From positions 1 to 64,000 of the forward strand of contig CAIQWD010000072.1 in NCBI GenBank assembly GCA_903875445.1: a stretch of 64,000 nt of DNA, given 5' to 3'. A program made the translations under genes and the position numbers. The notes below the pieces were generated by a model. It saw nothing but the letters and a program-made list of their open reading frames with translations, had not been told where the DNA came from and made no database searches. The stretch comes from an uncultured delta proteobacterium. GTDB taxonomy: Bacteria > Desulfobacterota > Desulfobulbia > Desulfobulbales > Desulfocapsaceae. Within the stretch, counting starts at the first letter, position 1. The number at the start of each line of letters is the position of its first letter. Positions 46,261-56,138 of the stretch are shown here, one piece after another.

Positions 46261-47421
46261 ATGACCACTGTCTTATCGCTGATCGCTTTGACTCCAAACA
46301 AATTGGGGTCCTACGAAGAATTCGAGGTGCTTTTAGCCCGACGAATGCGCCTTTTGGGATGGCGTAGTGTTAAAATTTTCAATGATTCCCCCAAAGGCGA
46401 TCTGCTAAACGCTATTCTCGATACTGGGTGCGAACTGAATACTCTCCCCCAACATTTTTCAAAAATTTCAAGTATGCTGCATGCAGCAGCTCTCTTTCGC
46501 AACTTCAAACCCGACTTACTTCACGTCAGTTTCCATCCAATGACAACACCTCTTTCGATCCTTGCCCGAACTTGCGGCGTAAAAAAAATAATCTTTACCG
46601 ATCATTTTTCCGGGATGCCCCCTCTCAACTCGGCACCCAAGGAGTTGTTCCGCTCAATACGCAATAAGTTTTCGATGTTCCCCATCAATAAGTTTATTGC
46701 CGTTTCTCGTTTTGTAGCCCATCGTCTGGAAACTCGCTCGGGCGTGTCGCCACACAAAATCCGAGTCATTTATAATGGTATCAATACGCAACGGTTTCAC
46801 AATAAGACAGACCGAGCTCTTATTCGCGAGTCCCTGGGTGTTCCGTTTGGGGATTTTCTGTTTATTGCCGTCGCACATCTCATAAAAAGCAAAGGGATTC
46901 ATCATTTTCTCGATGCTGGAAAAATCTTATTGGCAAAAGGTCTGAACGTCAGTTTTGTTATTGTGGGCACCGGGCCAGAGCTTGATAAACTTCAGGACCA
47001 GGCCAGTGCTCTGAATATGACCCCAAAGGTGCACTTTGTCGGTCTACGTAACGATGTGAATTTGCTCATGGGCTCCGCGGACGCACTGGTATGTCCTTCC
47101 CTTTGGGATGAGGCATTTGGGCTTGTTAATGCAGAAGCTATGCTCTGTGGAATACCTGTCATTGCATCCCGAGTGGGCGGGATTCCTGAACTTATCACAG
47201 ATCGAAAGACCGGCATTCTAGTTGCACCAGGCAATACCTCTGAATTGGCTAACGCCATGTTACAAATTGTTGCCAACCAAGAACAGGCAAGAATTATGGG
47301 GTCAGTGGCGCAGGAAGAAGCCCTTCGGCGTTTCAGTTTGGAAAGGATGGTTGAAGATACCATTACCATCTACCAAGAGGTACTCAATCGTCGAGAGTTG
47401 ATCCATTTGACTGGCACCTGA
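46261..47421 (+). CDS. Glycosyltransferase, family 4 type
   Basis: A 386-residue GT-B enzyme. The acceptor half begins VLSLIALTPNKLGSYEEFEVLL and has DLLHVSFHPMTTPLSILART. The donor half has FIAVAHLIKSKGIHHFLDA, VIVGTGPELDKL, VHFVGLRNDVNLLMGSADAL and the E-x7-E region PSLWDEAFGLVNAEAMLCGI. It follows the radical SAM gene in the same operon. The sugar is unknown. Confidence 0.88.
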   Translation: MTTVLSLIALTPNKLGSYEEFEVLLARRMRLLGWRSVKIFNDSPKGDLLNAILDTGCELNTLPQHFSKISSMLHAAALFRNFKPDLLHVSFHPMTTPLSILARTCGVKKIIFTDHFSGMPPLNSAPKELFRSIRNKFSMFPINKFIAVSRFVAHRLETRSGVSPHKIRVIYNGINTQRFHNKTDRALIRESLGVPFGDFLFIAVAHLIKSKGIHHFLDAGKILLAKGLNVSFVIVGTGPELDKLQDQASALNMTPKVHFVGLRNDVNLLMGSADALVCPSLWDEAFGLVNAEAMLCGIPVIASRVGGIPELITDRKTGILVAPGNTSELANAMLQIVANQEQARIMGSVAQEEALRRFSLERMVEDTITIYQEVLNRRELIHLTGT

Positions 47422-47499
47422 AATCGAGTCTTCGACACATTAAAAATATCAAGCACAAGCAAGTAAATTCCCAACAGATAAAGGCCTTAAGTTATTCCA

Positions 47500-48600
47500 A
47501 TGCATATCGCAATTGTAATAGACAGCCTGCGTATCGGTGGCGCAGAAATCCTGGCGATCCGCCTGGGAAAAGGATTTATGGCTTCGGGCCATAGCGTTTC
47601 TATTATTGCCCTTGGGGGGGATGGCCCCCTTGCTGCACTGCTCAATCAAGCGGGTATCTCACATTTGACACTGAATTTTCCGACTGGTGTCCGTTTTGTT
47701 GCAATGTGGCGATTATTTATGTTTTTACGAACCCAACATTACGATTTGATTATCAGTAATCATTTCCGACAACTTGTGCATACTTGGATGCCAGCCACTT
47801 TGGTGGATATCCCGCATTACCACATCGAACATGACAACAACCTTTACAAAACGAAAAAAAAATACCTTTTACTGCTTAGGATTTTTTTAACCAGGGTAAT
47901 ACGACTGATAGTCATCTCTCCAACCTTAGAAACCTGGTTTCGCGTCCAGCTACCCAAACAAAGTGAATTGATTTCTCTTATTTCCAATGGGATTGATATT
48001 GATGTTTTTTCCCCGTCACTTGAAAGAAAACGGGACTTCCGAAAAGATAATTCTCTTGATAAAGATTGTATTATCTTTGCCACATGTGCGCGATTAGAGC
48101 CTATTAAAAATATTAGCTTGATGCTTCGCATCTTTCACCACCACCATACCCTGAATCCGAATTCCCGCTTATTACTGCTGGGCGATGGTAGCTGCCGTGA
48201 ACAACTTGAACTTGAGGCGCAACAACTTGGAATAACAAGGTATGTGTTTTTCGAAGGCCTTCAACCTGAGGTCGCCCCATGGCTACAGGCCATTGATGTT
48301 TATTTAGTAACGTCTGAAGATGAAGGCCTACCACTCTCCGTTCTGGAGGCAATGGCATGCGGAGTTCCTGTGGTGGTGCGTTCGGTCGGAGATCTACCCA
48401 GATTGATAAATGAATCTCTTGGAAGGTTAGTTGAAGGTCAGGACATGAAAGAATGGCAAAAAGCTATAGATCAAATTGCTGTAACTCAAGAGATTTATTC
48501 TGCTCTTTCCTACAATGCTCGGAAACTGGTGGCCGATGAATATTCATTAACCAACTGCGTGGCTCAATACCTTCAACTTTTCCAGAATACTGCTAAATAA
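47500..48600 (+). CDS. Glycosyltransferase, family 4 type
   Basis: A 366-residue GT-B glycosyltransferase. It begins HIAIVIDSLRIGGAEILAIRLG and has YHIEHDNNLYKT in the acceptor half. The donor half has FATCARLEPIKNISLMLRIF, LLLGDGSCREQLELEA, YVFFEGLQPEVAPWLQAIDV and SEDEGLPLSVLEAMACGVPV. It is the last gene of the plus-strand run (42.8-48.6 kb) and faces the convergent flippase gene 52 bases away, with no strong hairpin between them. Confidence 0.88.
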   Translation: MHIAIVIDSLRIGGAEILAIRLGKGFMASGHSVSIIALGGDGPLAALLNQAGISHLTLNFPTGVRFVAMWRLFMFLRTQHYDLIISNHFRQLVHTWMPATLVDIPHYHIEHDNNLYKTKKKYLLLLRIFLTRVIRLIVISPTLETWFRVQLPKQSELISLISNGIDIDVFSPSLERKRDFRKDNSLDKDCIIFATCARLEPIKNISLMLRIFHHHHTLNPNSRLLLLGDGSCREQLELEAQQLGITRYVFFEGLQPEVAPWLQAIDVYLVTSEDEGLPLSVLEAMACGVPVVVRSVGDLPRLINESLGRLVEGQDMKEWQKAIDQIAVTQEIYSALSYNARKLVADEYSLTNCVAQYLQLFQNTAK

Positions 48601-48652
48601 TTCTCAATTACGGTAGTTTATCTATCGGAATTAACCTAGAATTCAACTCACA

Positions 48653-50071
48653 TCAGCTTCGCTTGCCATAAAAAGATAAACATTTAAATCGCTCAGGCAG
48701 AAGAAACAACACACTATAGACAACGAAAAACAATCCTCCACAAATGCAAAACCACATTCGTGAATCGGTAAACAAACAACGTAAGACTATACTTGCCAGC
48801 GACAATATCAGTGCACACAACGCCAATGGAACAAGCTGACGGAAAGGAATTTGTTCTGCCAAAGACCAACCAAAAAACCGATAATTGAAGCGTAATCCAG
48901 CGCCCCGCAAGTAGATTCCTGAGGCCAATACACCGCTCATCGCACCATAAATGCCGAATGGCTTTGTCAGCAATGCGACCAAAGCAACCGCAACCAATGT
49001 TTTTACAAAAAACGTACGAAGTGCCCAGCCTCCGGCCCCACTAGCCTTAGGCCCGCCATCGTAGGGAATCATCATTAGCAAATAAGTACAAGCATAGAGC
49101 CTCAGCACAGCAGCCGAGCCGAGATAGTGATCGGTGAAAAGAATCAGAACAATCGGTTCGGCGAACGTAAGTAAGCCCAAAAAAGCCGGTATCACTAAAC
49201 GAGCAATTTCAACGACCGCCTGGCGAAATGCTTCTGCGCCAGCAGCGGCATCACCCCGAACGATGGTGCCAGCCAGTTTCATTGCTAACACCTGATTTAC
49301 CGACTGCTCCAGGGCAAAAATCGGGGGCAATGCTAGACAACCCATTGCAAACACGGCAAAATCAGATGATGACAGCAATCTTGACAAAAGAATTTGATCG
49401 AGTGACCCAGATAACGCAGCGAAGAAACCGGCCGCAGAGACAGGCGCCGCGTAGCGAAAAACAGTAGTCAACGTCATACGTGAAAACATTGGCCGTAACC
49501 CACCGTAAATTCCTAACACCTGTGCTAAACACGAGCGAAGTATTGAGGTGGCAGCAAAAGCGAGAAACACATACTCAATAGCCCGAGTATACCAGGCGAC
49601 TGTAAGAATAATACCTGCACGAAGTAGCTCGTTGCCACATCGGAAAATCGCAACTTGCCCAACTTTCTGCTCAGCAATCCAAAGTTCTTCACAAAAGCTG
49701 CTACCCAACGTCAGTGCACCGGAAACAATGAAGCAATAGGCATTTAATTGTGTGCCACCCAGCATGTACGTTAGACCAGTATTGGCAAGTAATCCGAGCA
49801 CGAACAACACCACGCTAATTATCGACAACACGGTCCATGCTTGAGCCACTAGCGATGGGCCACGACCGGGCTGTCCATTCCAGAAATAGACACCGTGCAC
49901 GAAACCAGCGCTCAGGCTCAACATCGGCAATAAGGAGAGATACAGAAAAAATGTCTTGTAAAGGCCAACAGTTGCTATTGGAAAAATACGCACTAGTACG
50001 AGAGGTAAGGCAAGCTGAATGAACGAGGTGATAGTCCCAACAATCGTAAGTGGCCAGTGGGAATGTTTCAT
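48653..50071 (-). CDS. Polysaccharide flippase (Wzx/MATE-like)
   Basis: A 472-residue membrane protein with about 12 predicted helices, of the polysaccharide-synthesis exporter type that flips undecaprenyl-linked repeat units to the periplasmic side. Visible landmarks are the N-terminal LALPLVLVRIFPIATVGLYKTFF, the mid region YAAPVSAAGFFAALSGSLDQILLSRLLSSSD and FAEPIVLILFTDHYLGSAAVLRLYA, all common in this family. It probably works with the ligase/polymerase at 42.8 kb and the initiating transferase at 41.2 kb. Confidence 0.82.
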   Translation of the reverse strand: MKHSHWPLTIVGTITSFIQLALPLVLVRIFPIATVGLYKTFFLYLSLLPMLSLSAGFVHGVYFWNGQPGRGPSLVAQAWTVLSIISVVLFVLGLLANTGLTYMLGGTQLNAYCFIVSGALTLGSSFCEELWIAEQKVGQVAIFRCGNELLRAGIILTVAWYTRAIEYVFLAFAATSILRSCLAQVLGIYGGLRPMFSRMTLTTVFRYAAPVSAAGFFAALSGSLDQILLSRLLSSSDFAVFAMGCLALPPIFALEQSVNQVLAMKLAGTIVRGDAAAGAEAFRQAVVEIARLVIPAFLGLLTFAEPIVLILFTDHYLGSAAVLRLYACTYLLMMIPYDGGPKASGAGGWALRTFFVKTLVAVALVALLTKPFGIYGAMSGVLASGIYLRGAGLRFNYRFFGWSLAEQIPFRQLVPLALCALILSLASIVLRCLFTDSRMWFCICGGLFFVVYSVLFLLPERFKCLSFYGKRS

Positions 50072-50208
50072 ACCGCGTAATCATTCACAATGGTTAAGAG
50101 AGAAATTATTTTTCTTTTAGACAAGGTATTCAAATGTTCCTTGCGAATAATTTGTCTTCAAGAGGCTAATCGGGATGATGCATAGCATATGCAGTCCCCA
50201 TAGGAGAC

Positions 50209-51372
50209 CTATTTTGCTACAACTCTGGTGTAAAGTAATCGATGGTTCTCGGCAAATCTTTCACCCGAAAAATGTTCAACGATTCGTGCTCGCGCAGCGC
50301 GTCCTATGCATTTGGCTAGTTCAGGATCACCCAACAGTCGAATGACCGCCTGAGCCATTGCCGACGCGTCATTAGACGGTACCAACAACCCACTCTCGCC
50401 GTCGACAATCATCTCGGCTGGCCCACCCTCGTTCATGGCGATATAAGGTCGACCACAGGCCATGCCTTCCAATACAGCTGTACCAAACGGTTCAGGTATA
50501 ATCGAAGCATGTACCAACACTTCACTCGCGCACATGAGCGAAGCAACATCCGAGCGAAAACCCGCAAAGGTGATGCGGTCGGATATTCCGAGGGACCGTG
50601 CTTGCTCTCTCAATTCTGTTTCGAAGCCCATAGGCCCATCAGACACACTGCCTACTATCAAGCCATGCGAATCTGGAAACTCAGCCAACCAAATCTTTGC
50701 CCCTTCAAGGAACACTTTATGGCCTTTCCAATCGACAAGTCGCCCGAAAATGGAGACGACTTTTTTCCCTTCCAAGATCCCAAATTCCTTATAAAGATTT
50801 ACTGGTGGAACATTATCAAACAGGTCAATATCGACCCCATCTCCGATCAAAACAATCTTGCTTGACGGGACGCCGAACGCCAACAAATCCTTTTCAATAA
50901 TTGCGGAAAGTGCTATGTGAACACGCACTCTCTGCTCCCAAAAGAGCACATAGCGCGATGGAAATTCGTAACCACGATGCGAGCATACACATGGAATGCC
51001 TAAGATCCACGCAGCGATCACTCCATAAACTTGTTCATTGAGGAGATTGTTGAGATGGATTACGTCTACATTTTCACGCCATGCGAGATGGGCCAATCGT
51101 ATCGCAGCCGGAAGGTCGACTGTGAGCAAATTGGTAATAATCCCCAGCCCGCGCGACCAAGATGGCCAAAGTTCCAAATCTTGGCGTCGCCTGCGTGGCA
51201 GTTTAAACCATTGCACCCCACATGGCACACGGGCAGCAAGAATGTCCTCGGGTTGTTCGGAGACGAGGTACGGTTTAACTCGTACATCCATCTGTAAGAA
51301 ACGACAGAGCGTGAGCGCCACTTCAAACGCCCCCCCAAACTTATCGGTACTGTCAACAATGAATACTCTCAT
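50209..51372 (-). CDS. Glycosyltransferase, family 4 type
   Basis: A 387-residue GT-B glycosyltransferase. I start at MRVFIVDSTDKFGGAFEVAL (51372); an in-frame ATG five codons earlier is also open. The acceptor half has VDVIHLNNLLNEQVYGVIAA and VCSHRGYEFPSRY. The donor half has VVSIFGRLVDWKGHKVFLEG, ITFAGFRSDVASLMCASEVL and EPFGTAVLEGMACGRPYIAM. The substrate is unknown. Upstream is a broken acyltransferase-like frame. Confidence 0.88.
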   Translation of the reverse strand: MRVFIVDSTDKFGGAFEVALTLCRFLQMDVRVKPYLVSEQPEDILAARVPCGVQWFKLPRRRRQDLELWPSWSRGLGIITNLLTVDLPAAIRLAHLAWRENVDVIHLNNLLNEQVYGVIAAWILGIPCVCSHRGYEFPSRYVLFWEQRVRVHIALSAIIEKDLLAFGVPSSKIVLIGDGVDIDLFDNVPPVNLYKEFGILEGKKVVSIFGRLVDWKGHKVFLEGAKIWLAEFPDSHGLIVGSVSDGPMGFETELREQARSLGISDRITFAGFRSDVASLMCASEVLVHASIIPEPFGTAVLEGMACGRPYIAMNEGGPAEMIVDGESGLLVPSNDASAMAQAVIRLLGDPELAKCIGRAARARIVEHFSGERFAENHRLLYTRVVAK

Positions 51373-51447
51373 CCAAGAAAACTCCACTCTGCCTTATCAT
51401 TGCTGAGTCTCGGGAACGCAACAAATCTACAATAGGGATTCGGATAG

Positions 51448-51648
51448 TCAAGCCCTGAGTTCATATATGTCATAGAAAGAATTCTGATATTTCTGAGAAG
51501 TAAAGAACCCTGAAGAAAACGTAAATACGAATAGCCCAAAAGTTGTAGGTATCCAAACCAGGCCATTAAAGAAATGGCCAATTACAACCACAATAATTGC
51601 TTGAATTTTCGCAATGCTAAAATTACAGCTAACATCTTCAAAATCCAT
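51448..51648 (-). pseudogene. N-terminal relic of an acyltransferase-3-like membrane protein
   Basis: A 66-residue frame reads SIAKIQAIIVVVIGHFFNGL, then PTTFGLFVFTFSSGFFTSQKY. This is the layout of the first two helices of acyltransferase-3 (OafA-like) proteins: a first helix with the catalytic His region, then G-x-x-x-F followed by SGF. Full proteins have 350 or more residues, so the rest is lost. A shifted second frame in the same 300 bases (from 51581) also reads as hydrophobic, but nothing complete is present. It suggests that a sugar O-acyltransferase was once part of the locus. Confidence 0.4.
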
Positions 51649-51693
51649 ATATTCCCAATTCCAAACCCTTTATTCGAATCGATCCATTGATAA

Positions 51694-52845
51694 TCAACAT
51701 TGACTAATAACCCTTTGCAATTGGATCACTCGATTCGTCCAACTATCATCAGCAACACCCGCACGGATTTTCAAACGTTGTTCTCGGCTGTCACATTGAA
51801 AACACGATTCCAGCCATTCTTCAATCTCTTGCGGGGTATCTGAAATAAATACCCCTGGACAGTTCTTCATAGCATATACTTCAGGCAAGGAAGTGCAATG
51901 GCTTGCCAGTCCGGCCGCAAGATATTCTCTTATTTTCAAGGGATTGACCGACTCGGTGAGCGCTGAAACCTGAAAAGGTATCCAAGCACAAGCCCAATCT
52001 TTGATTACAAAAGGAAGATCCTTGAAAGGCACGGGGGGAAGCCATCGTACATTCTCTATCTTCTTAGAGCGTTCTGGCAAATATCGTATAGGCCCCCTGA
52101 ACTCCAATATCCAATCCCGCATATTTGTGGCAATCATCTCAATTAAAGAAAAATCCAACCATTCAGCAACAAGCCCAAAAAAGCCAAGAATTTTTTTCCG
52201 AGAAGGTTCATAACTTGCCAGTGCGAAGTGTGCGGTGTCTACTCCTTGAGGCAAGTAATGTGATTTTTTCTCCCAAACCGCTTGCTGGGGTATCAATTTC
52301 CTGGCTGTCGCAATGATGAGAGCCGCCTGATCAAACATCAATGGTTCAACCTCGAGAATCAGATCTCTATCGACTCCCGGCAATTCGGCATATCGATCAA
52401 GACGCAGATAGGCAAGTTTTCGATAAGGGATTCCTTGTATATAATGGGCCACAACTGGATTTGCGCTTAAAATGTTGGGAGCAACCATTCCCAAGAGTTT
52501 CATCGCCCGTAAAATTTGGATATGCAGTATCCACTTATTGAAAAAACGGCACAAACTATTCTGATGAAAAGGGACAACCATCGGTGCAATATGTAAAAAT
52601 TGACAGGCTGTTATTTCACAATCGGTTTTTGGATCTTTCTGCTGCAGTTCCCTTGTCGCCACTTTTGTTGCTAACGAACATGCCTTTACCTTCAACCGCG
52701 TCAAATCCTTTCGGTTGAGCCCAGGAGTTCTCATGCCAATAGAATCGACCCAGATTACTCTATCAACTTCAAAAAAATGCCTCACTAGATGCTGCGTGGT
52801 TGATGCATGCCCTCCCCAATCATCACCGAAAACTATGAAATCCAT
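51694..52845 (-). CDS. Glycosyltransferase-like protein
   Basis: A 383-residue GT-B-like protein. It starts MDFIVFGDDWGGHASTTQHLV and has NILSANPVVAHYIQGI and LAYLRLDRYAELPG, as in TuaH-type transferases. The donor half has KILGFFGLVAEWLDFSLIEM, IRYLPERSKKIENVRWLPPV, and IREYLAAGLASHCTSLPEVY in place of the usual E-x7-E context. Proteins beginning in this way often accompany exosortase-type glycan loci. Acceptor and donor are unknown. The large exported protein gene lies 47 bases beyond the end of non-coding sequence upstream. Confidence 0.78.
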   Translation of the reverse strand: MDFIVFGDDWGGHASTTQHLVRHFFEVDRVIWVDSIGMRTPGLNRKDLTRLKVKACSLATKVATRELQQKDPKTDCEITACQFLHIAPMVVPFHQNSLCRFFNKWILHIQILRAMKLLGMVAPNILSANPVVAHYIQGIPYRKLAYLRLDRYAELPGVDRDLILEVEPLMFDQAALIIATARKLIPQQAVWEKKSHYLPQGVDTAHFALASYEPSRKKILGFFGLVAEWLDFSLIEMIATNMRDWILEFRGPIRYLPERSKKIENVRWLPPVPFKDLPFVIKDWACAWIPFQVSALTESVNPLKIREYLAAGLASHCTSLPEVYAMKNCPGVFISDTPQEIEEWLESCFQCDSREQRLKIRAGVADDSWTNRVIQLQRVISQC

Positions 52846-52892
52846 GCCCCACCTGACGTCAACTGAACCACGTTATACTCCATTTCAACTAC

Positions 52893-55800
52893 TTACCGTA
52901 ACCTCAACATCAGTCGATACTCCTCCAATCCCAAGGCTGCCAATTCAAAATTGAGTGCAAAATCAAAATCACCATCCTTTCGAGGAAAGATCATCATTGC
53001 GTCTCTTTCACGACCATCGAGATCGTAGTAGGGGTAATTCTGGGAAAGGACGAGATGCCAGCCGAGAAAATGATCACAGCCTTGTTTTCGTGCTGCTATG
53101 AGCTGCTGACCAAATGTAGCACGATTATCGTCAACCAGGCCAGAAGAAGAATTGTACCGTCCCCATCTCCTGCTGTCTTTTTTGAGCATTTGTACATAGT
53201 TATCATCAATACTGGACAGGGAGATATCTGTCAGTTTCAAATTCAGTTCATATCCCGCCTCTCCACGTTTTATCGGATGCGTATATCCGCCGAGCCGTAA
53301 AAATGGATAATATTGCTCAAGGATTTGCACCCTCTTCAAATCCCGCTCAACGGTCTGTGAATATCCGGCGGCTTCGTCGCTGATGTCGAAGACCACCGGA
53401 AGCCATTGTTTTTTCTCCATATGCAGCTTAAGTGCCTGGGAAGTTTTCTGACGGTATATTTCCTGGGGCACATCATCAATCGGTCCATAGTTGTCTAAAG
53501 GAATCGGGAATAGACCTCCGTATGTGAAAACCTTTTTTGAAAAACCAAGCTTTTTTGCCTCAGTCATCAGATCATCTATCTCTTTTGCGTCTAATGTCCA
53601 CACATCATTTCCTTTTATGAATTTACTTTCCGGCAATGATGACCAAGTCGTAAACCCCCTATCGTGAAGGGCTTGAAGGACTTTCCGACGATTTTTCTTT
53701 TTTATCTCATGAACACCTGGTTTGTCATAATAGTCAAACGACACGGGATCGAGCCCGAAAAAACCGACCGCAATATCTGCTTCGGGTAACGCAAAATCCT
53801 CTACCTGCAAGGTTACGGGGTAAAGAACCTTCTCCTTACCCAATGCAATACTCAACTCACCGGAGTATGTTCCCGGTTGGACATGCTGATCGATTGGAAT
53901 CTGGTACCAGATAAGTAAGCTGTAGTCCTTATCCAAAGTCATACCATCTTTTGGGATCACCCTCAAAAATCTGGGAGCCAATTCATAGGTCTCATGATTC
54001 ATCGAATGGCTCTGATATTGGGCAACACCGTACCTCACCCATTCTGGTCGAACATTTAGCTCAAATCCATTCTCCGTTTTCAGGGAACTGCTCTCTATCT
54101 TCAGAACTTCTGTATCCCGGAGATTTCTCACAAGCAACGCCTGCACTGGCCGTTGCAACCGTCCTCCCTTGAGTGTAATCGTTTGTCCAGTGCTTTTTAA
54201 GAGCTGATTATAACGAAGCTGAATGCCAGTATCGATCAAAGCAGTATAGAAACCGTGTTTACGATCAGTGTCAGAAATAATCCCTTGCTCACGAGGCGGC
54301 TTGCTTTCCAATTTCCGGCAAAGAGTTGCAAACTCATCTTTTTGTACCTGCTCAAGCTGCTGCATGAACAGATCACCTTCTTTTTTCTGCTCTACTGGAT
54401 AAATAATCAAAGAATTTAAAAAAATAGCCGAATCATCCCCATCACAGTTGATTGATATCCTGCCATCGGCAACCTCTACTTCAGTCACTATCTCTTTGAA
54501 TATTTTTTTTAAATAGAGATCGTAGGCGTTGTCACCGGGTTTTGGTTCGACCTCGGAGAACCGTAGGAAATCATCAAGATATTCTTTCGCCGAACTCCGT
54601 CTTTCCTGAAGAACAGTCTGCCCCTGGATCTTTATGGTTCGCCTTGTCCAGAAGTGTTCATACCACTCACCAAGAGCATAGGGGACCAGTCGCACAACAT
54701 ATTTGCCATTCGGAACATCGACCCGAAAACTGCCTTTGTTGATAAAGATTCCATCACGATACAAAGAATCGGCATAGATAGAGTCATGGGCTCGCCAGAT
54801 TTCCGCATCGACAAAACCAAATCCGACATCTTTGTTATAGAGGTGCTTGGTTTCAATACCAATAAAACCTTTTTGTGTGCGGAAATCTTCTTTGACAAAA
54901 TCAAATAGCAACATCTCCGGTGTTGGTGTGGCAATGTGCGGAATCTTGGTTAACCGAATGTTATCGATATAAAACTCCTCCTGATAGTTGCGTTTATCCT
55001 CCGGAGCCACTGCAAACCAGACCTTTTTGATATTGGCAAGATCGAGATAGCGCTTATTGCGAACGGACCCTCGTTCTCCGACGTAACGGTTAACCTCAAA
55101 TTTCAGATAATTCCATCCCGGCGCAAGCGTTGTGTTATGATTTAACTGATCCCAATACCCACCTCCTTCCTTATCATTAATACATACGGCGAAGCTAACT
55201 TGCTCTGGCAAGGGGTTATAGACATCCATGGCCAGATAGTCATACCCTGACCAGTTCTGCATTTCTTTATCCGAGATGTTGAGATTGTTATATTCGGCAA
55301 ATCTGATTACCGCCGATTGTTTTCCGGACGTCGCCATCTTTTCACTGAACGTACGAAGGTAATGGCGTTTATTTTCGATGCTTCTATCTTTTTCTTCAAA
55401 GTCGAGCAGCATTCTTACAGGTGCAACTTCTCCTGTATGCCTTTGACGATCTTCTTTTTTCTCCAGTTTTTCTCCACAGATAGTACAGTAGCTTTCTTTA
55501 CCATCCATCCACCTGTAGCAATTATGGCAGCGAACACCCTGGCCAATGGGATTGGGTTTCGGAAAATCCTTTGTTGATTTTTCAATGTGGAAGGTATTCA
55601 CCGGCCCTGTATATGGTTCAATACTTATGTCATCGAGCCAAAGCGCCCCCTGCGCCTTTAGACGGAACCAGATATCAGCACTTTGCTCCTTAACATCCAT
55701 TGTATAAGTAACTTTACTCCACTCAAAGGTACCTTGCAAATTGGTGGTAGGTGAAACAATATCTTCTGCTGTCTTATAAAAAAGCCAAATCGAATAATCC

Positions 55801-56138
55801 CATTGCCCTGCCTGTACGTCGAGAGCCCGCAACCATGCAGTTACCTGATATCGACCGGGCTTGAGGGTAAAATTTTTGTGCATCGTCACTTCCTGACCCT
55901 TTCCGCAGATCAGCGCTACGGCGCCTCTTCCAGAATATCCAAGTCCTGGAATATATTTTCCCGAACCCTCACCCCAAATGCCCCATCCCTCCAAGTCTTT
56001 TTCAAAAGAAAATGTTTCTGCCTCGGAGGTAGATTGGCTAACTAAAAAACAAAGAAACAACATGACAAGGAAGGTCATTTTCGTATTGCAGAGCAACCTT
56101 AGCAGAGATTCTCTCCTCACCAGCCTTACCTCCAGCAT
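52893..56138 (-). CDS. Large exported protein: zinc ribbon, CBM-like and DUF4091-like domains
   Basis: An exported protein of about 1,080 residues. I choose the ATG at 56138 because it gives a positively charged n-region (VRLVRRESLLRLL) before the hydrophobic core FLVMLFLCFLVS; the overlap with the upstream gene is 13 bases. Domains: a CBM-like beta-sandwich (about 40-180, FSFEKDLEGWGIWGEGSG to LWLDDISIEPY), a zinc ribbon at about 205-225 (CHNCYRWM with CTICGEKL), a second carbohydrate-binding-like sandwich (about 240-400), a middle beta region (about 420-590), and a C-terminal TIM-barrel-like part (from about 780, ADIAVGFFGLDPVSFDYYD) like DUF4091/glycoside-hydrolase-like proteins, ending FELAALGLEEYRLMLRL. 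It may bind or trim the glycan. Catalytic residues cannot be assigned. Confidence 0.65.
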   Translation of the reverse strand: MLEVRLVRRESLLRLLCNTKMTFLVMLFLCFLVSQSTSEAETFSFEKDLEGWGIWGEGSGKYIPGLGYSGRGAVALICGKGQEVTMHKNFTLKPGRYQVTAWLRALDVQAGQWDYSIWLFYKTAEDIVSPTTNLQGTFEWSKVTYTMDVKEQSADIWFRLKAQGALWLDDISIEPYTGPVNTFHIEKSTKDFPKPNPIGQGVRCHNCYRWMDGKESYCTICGEKLEKKEDRQRHTGEVAPVRMLLDFEEKDRSIENKRHYLRTFSEKMATSGKQSAVIRFAEYNNLNISDKEMQNWSGYDYLAMDVYNPLPEQVSFAVCINDKEGGGYWDQLNHNTTLAPGWNYLKFEVNRYVGERGSVRNKRYLDLANIKKVWFAVAPEDKRNYQEEFYIDNIRLTKIPHIATPTPEMLLFDFVKEDFRTQKGFIGIETKHLYNKDVGFGFVDAEIWRAHDSIYADSLYRDGIFINKGSFRVDVPNGKYVVRLVPYALGEWYEHFWTRRTIKIQGQTVLQERRSSAKEYLDDFLRFSEVEPKPGDNAYDLYLKKIFKEIVTEVEVADGRISINCDGDDSAIFLNSLIIYPVEQKKEGDLFMQQLEQVQKDEFATLCRKLESKPPREQGIISDTDRKHGFYTALIDTGIQLRYNQLLKSTGQTITLKGGRLQRPVQALLVRNLRDTEVLKIESSSLKTENGFELNVRPEWVRYGVAQYQSHSMNHETYELAPRFLRVIPKDGMTLDKDYSLLIWYQIPIDQHVQPGTYSGELSIALGKEKVLYPVTLQVEDFALPEADIAVGFFGLDPVSFDYYDKPGVHEIKKKNRRKVLQALHDRGFTTWSSLPESKFIKGNDVWTLDAKEIDDLMTEAKKLGFSKKVFTYGGLFPIPLDNYGPIDDVPQEIYRQKTSQALKLHMEKKQWLPVVFDISDEAAGYSQTVERDLKRVQILEQYYPFLRLGGYTHPIKRGEAGYELNLKLTDISLSSIDDNYVQMLKKDSRRWGRYNSSSGLVDDNRATFGQQLIAARKQGCDHFLGWHLVLSQNYPYYDLDGRERDAMMIFPRKDGDFDFALNFELAALGLEEYRLMLRLR

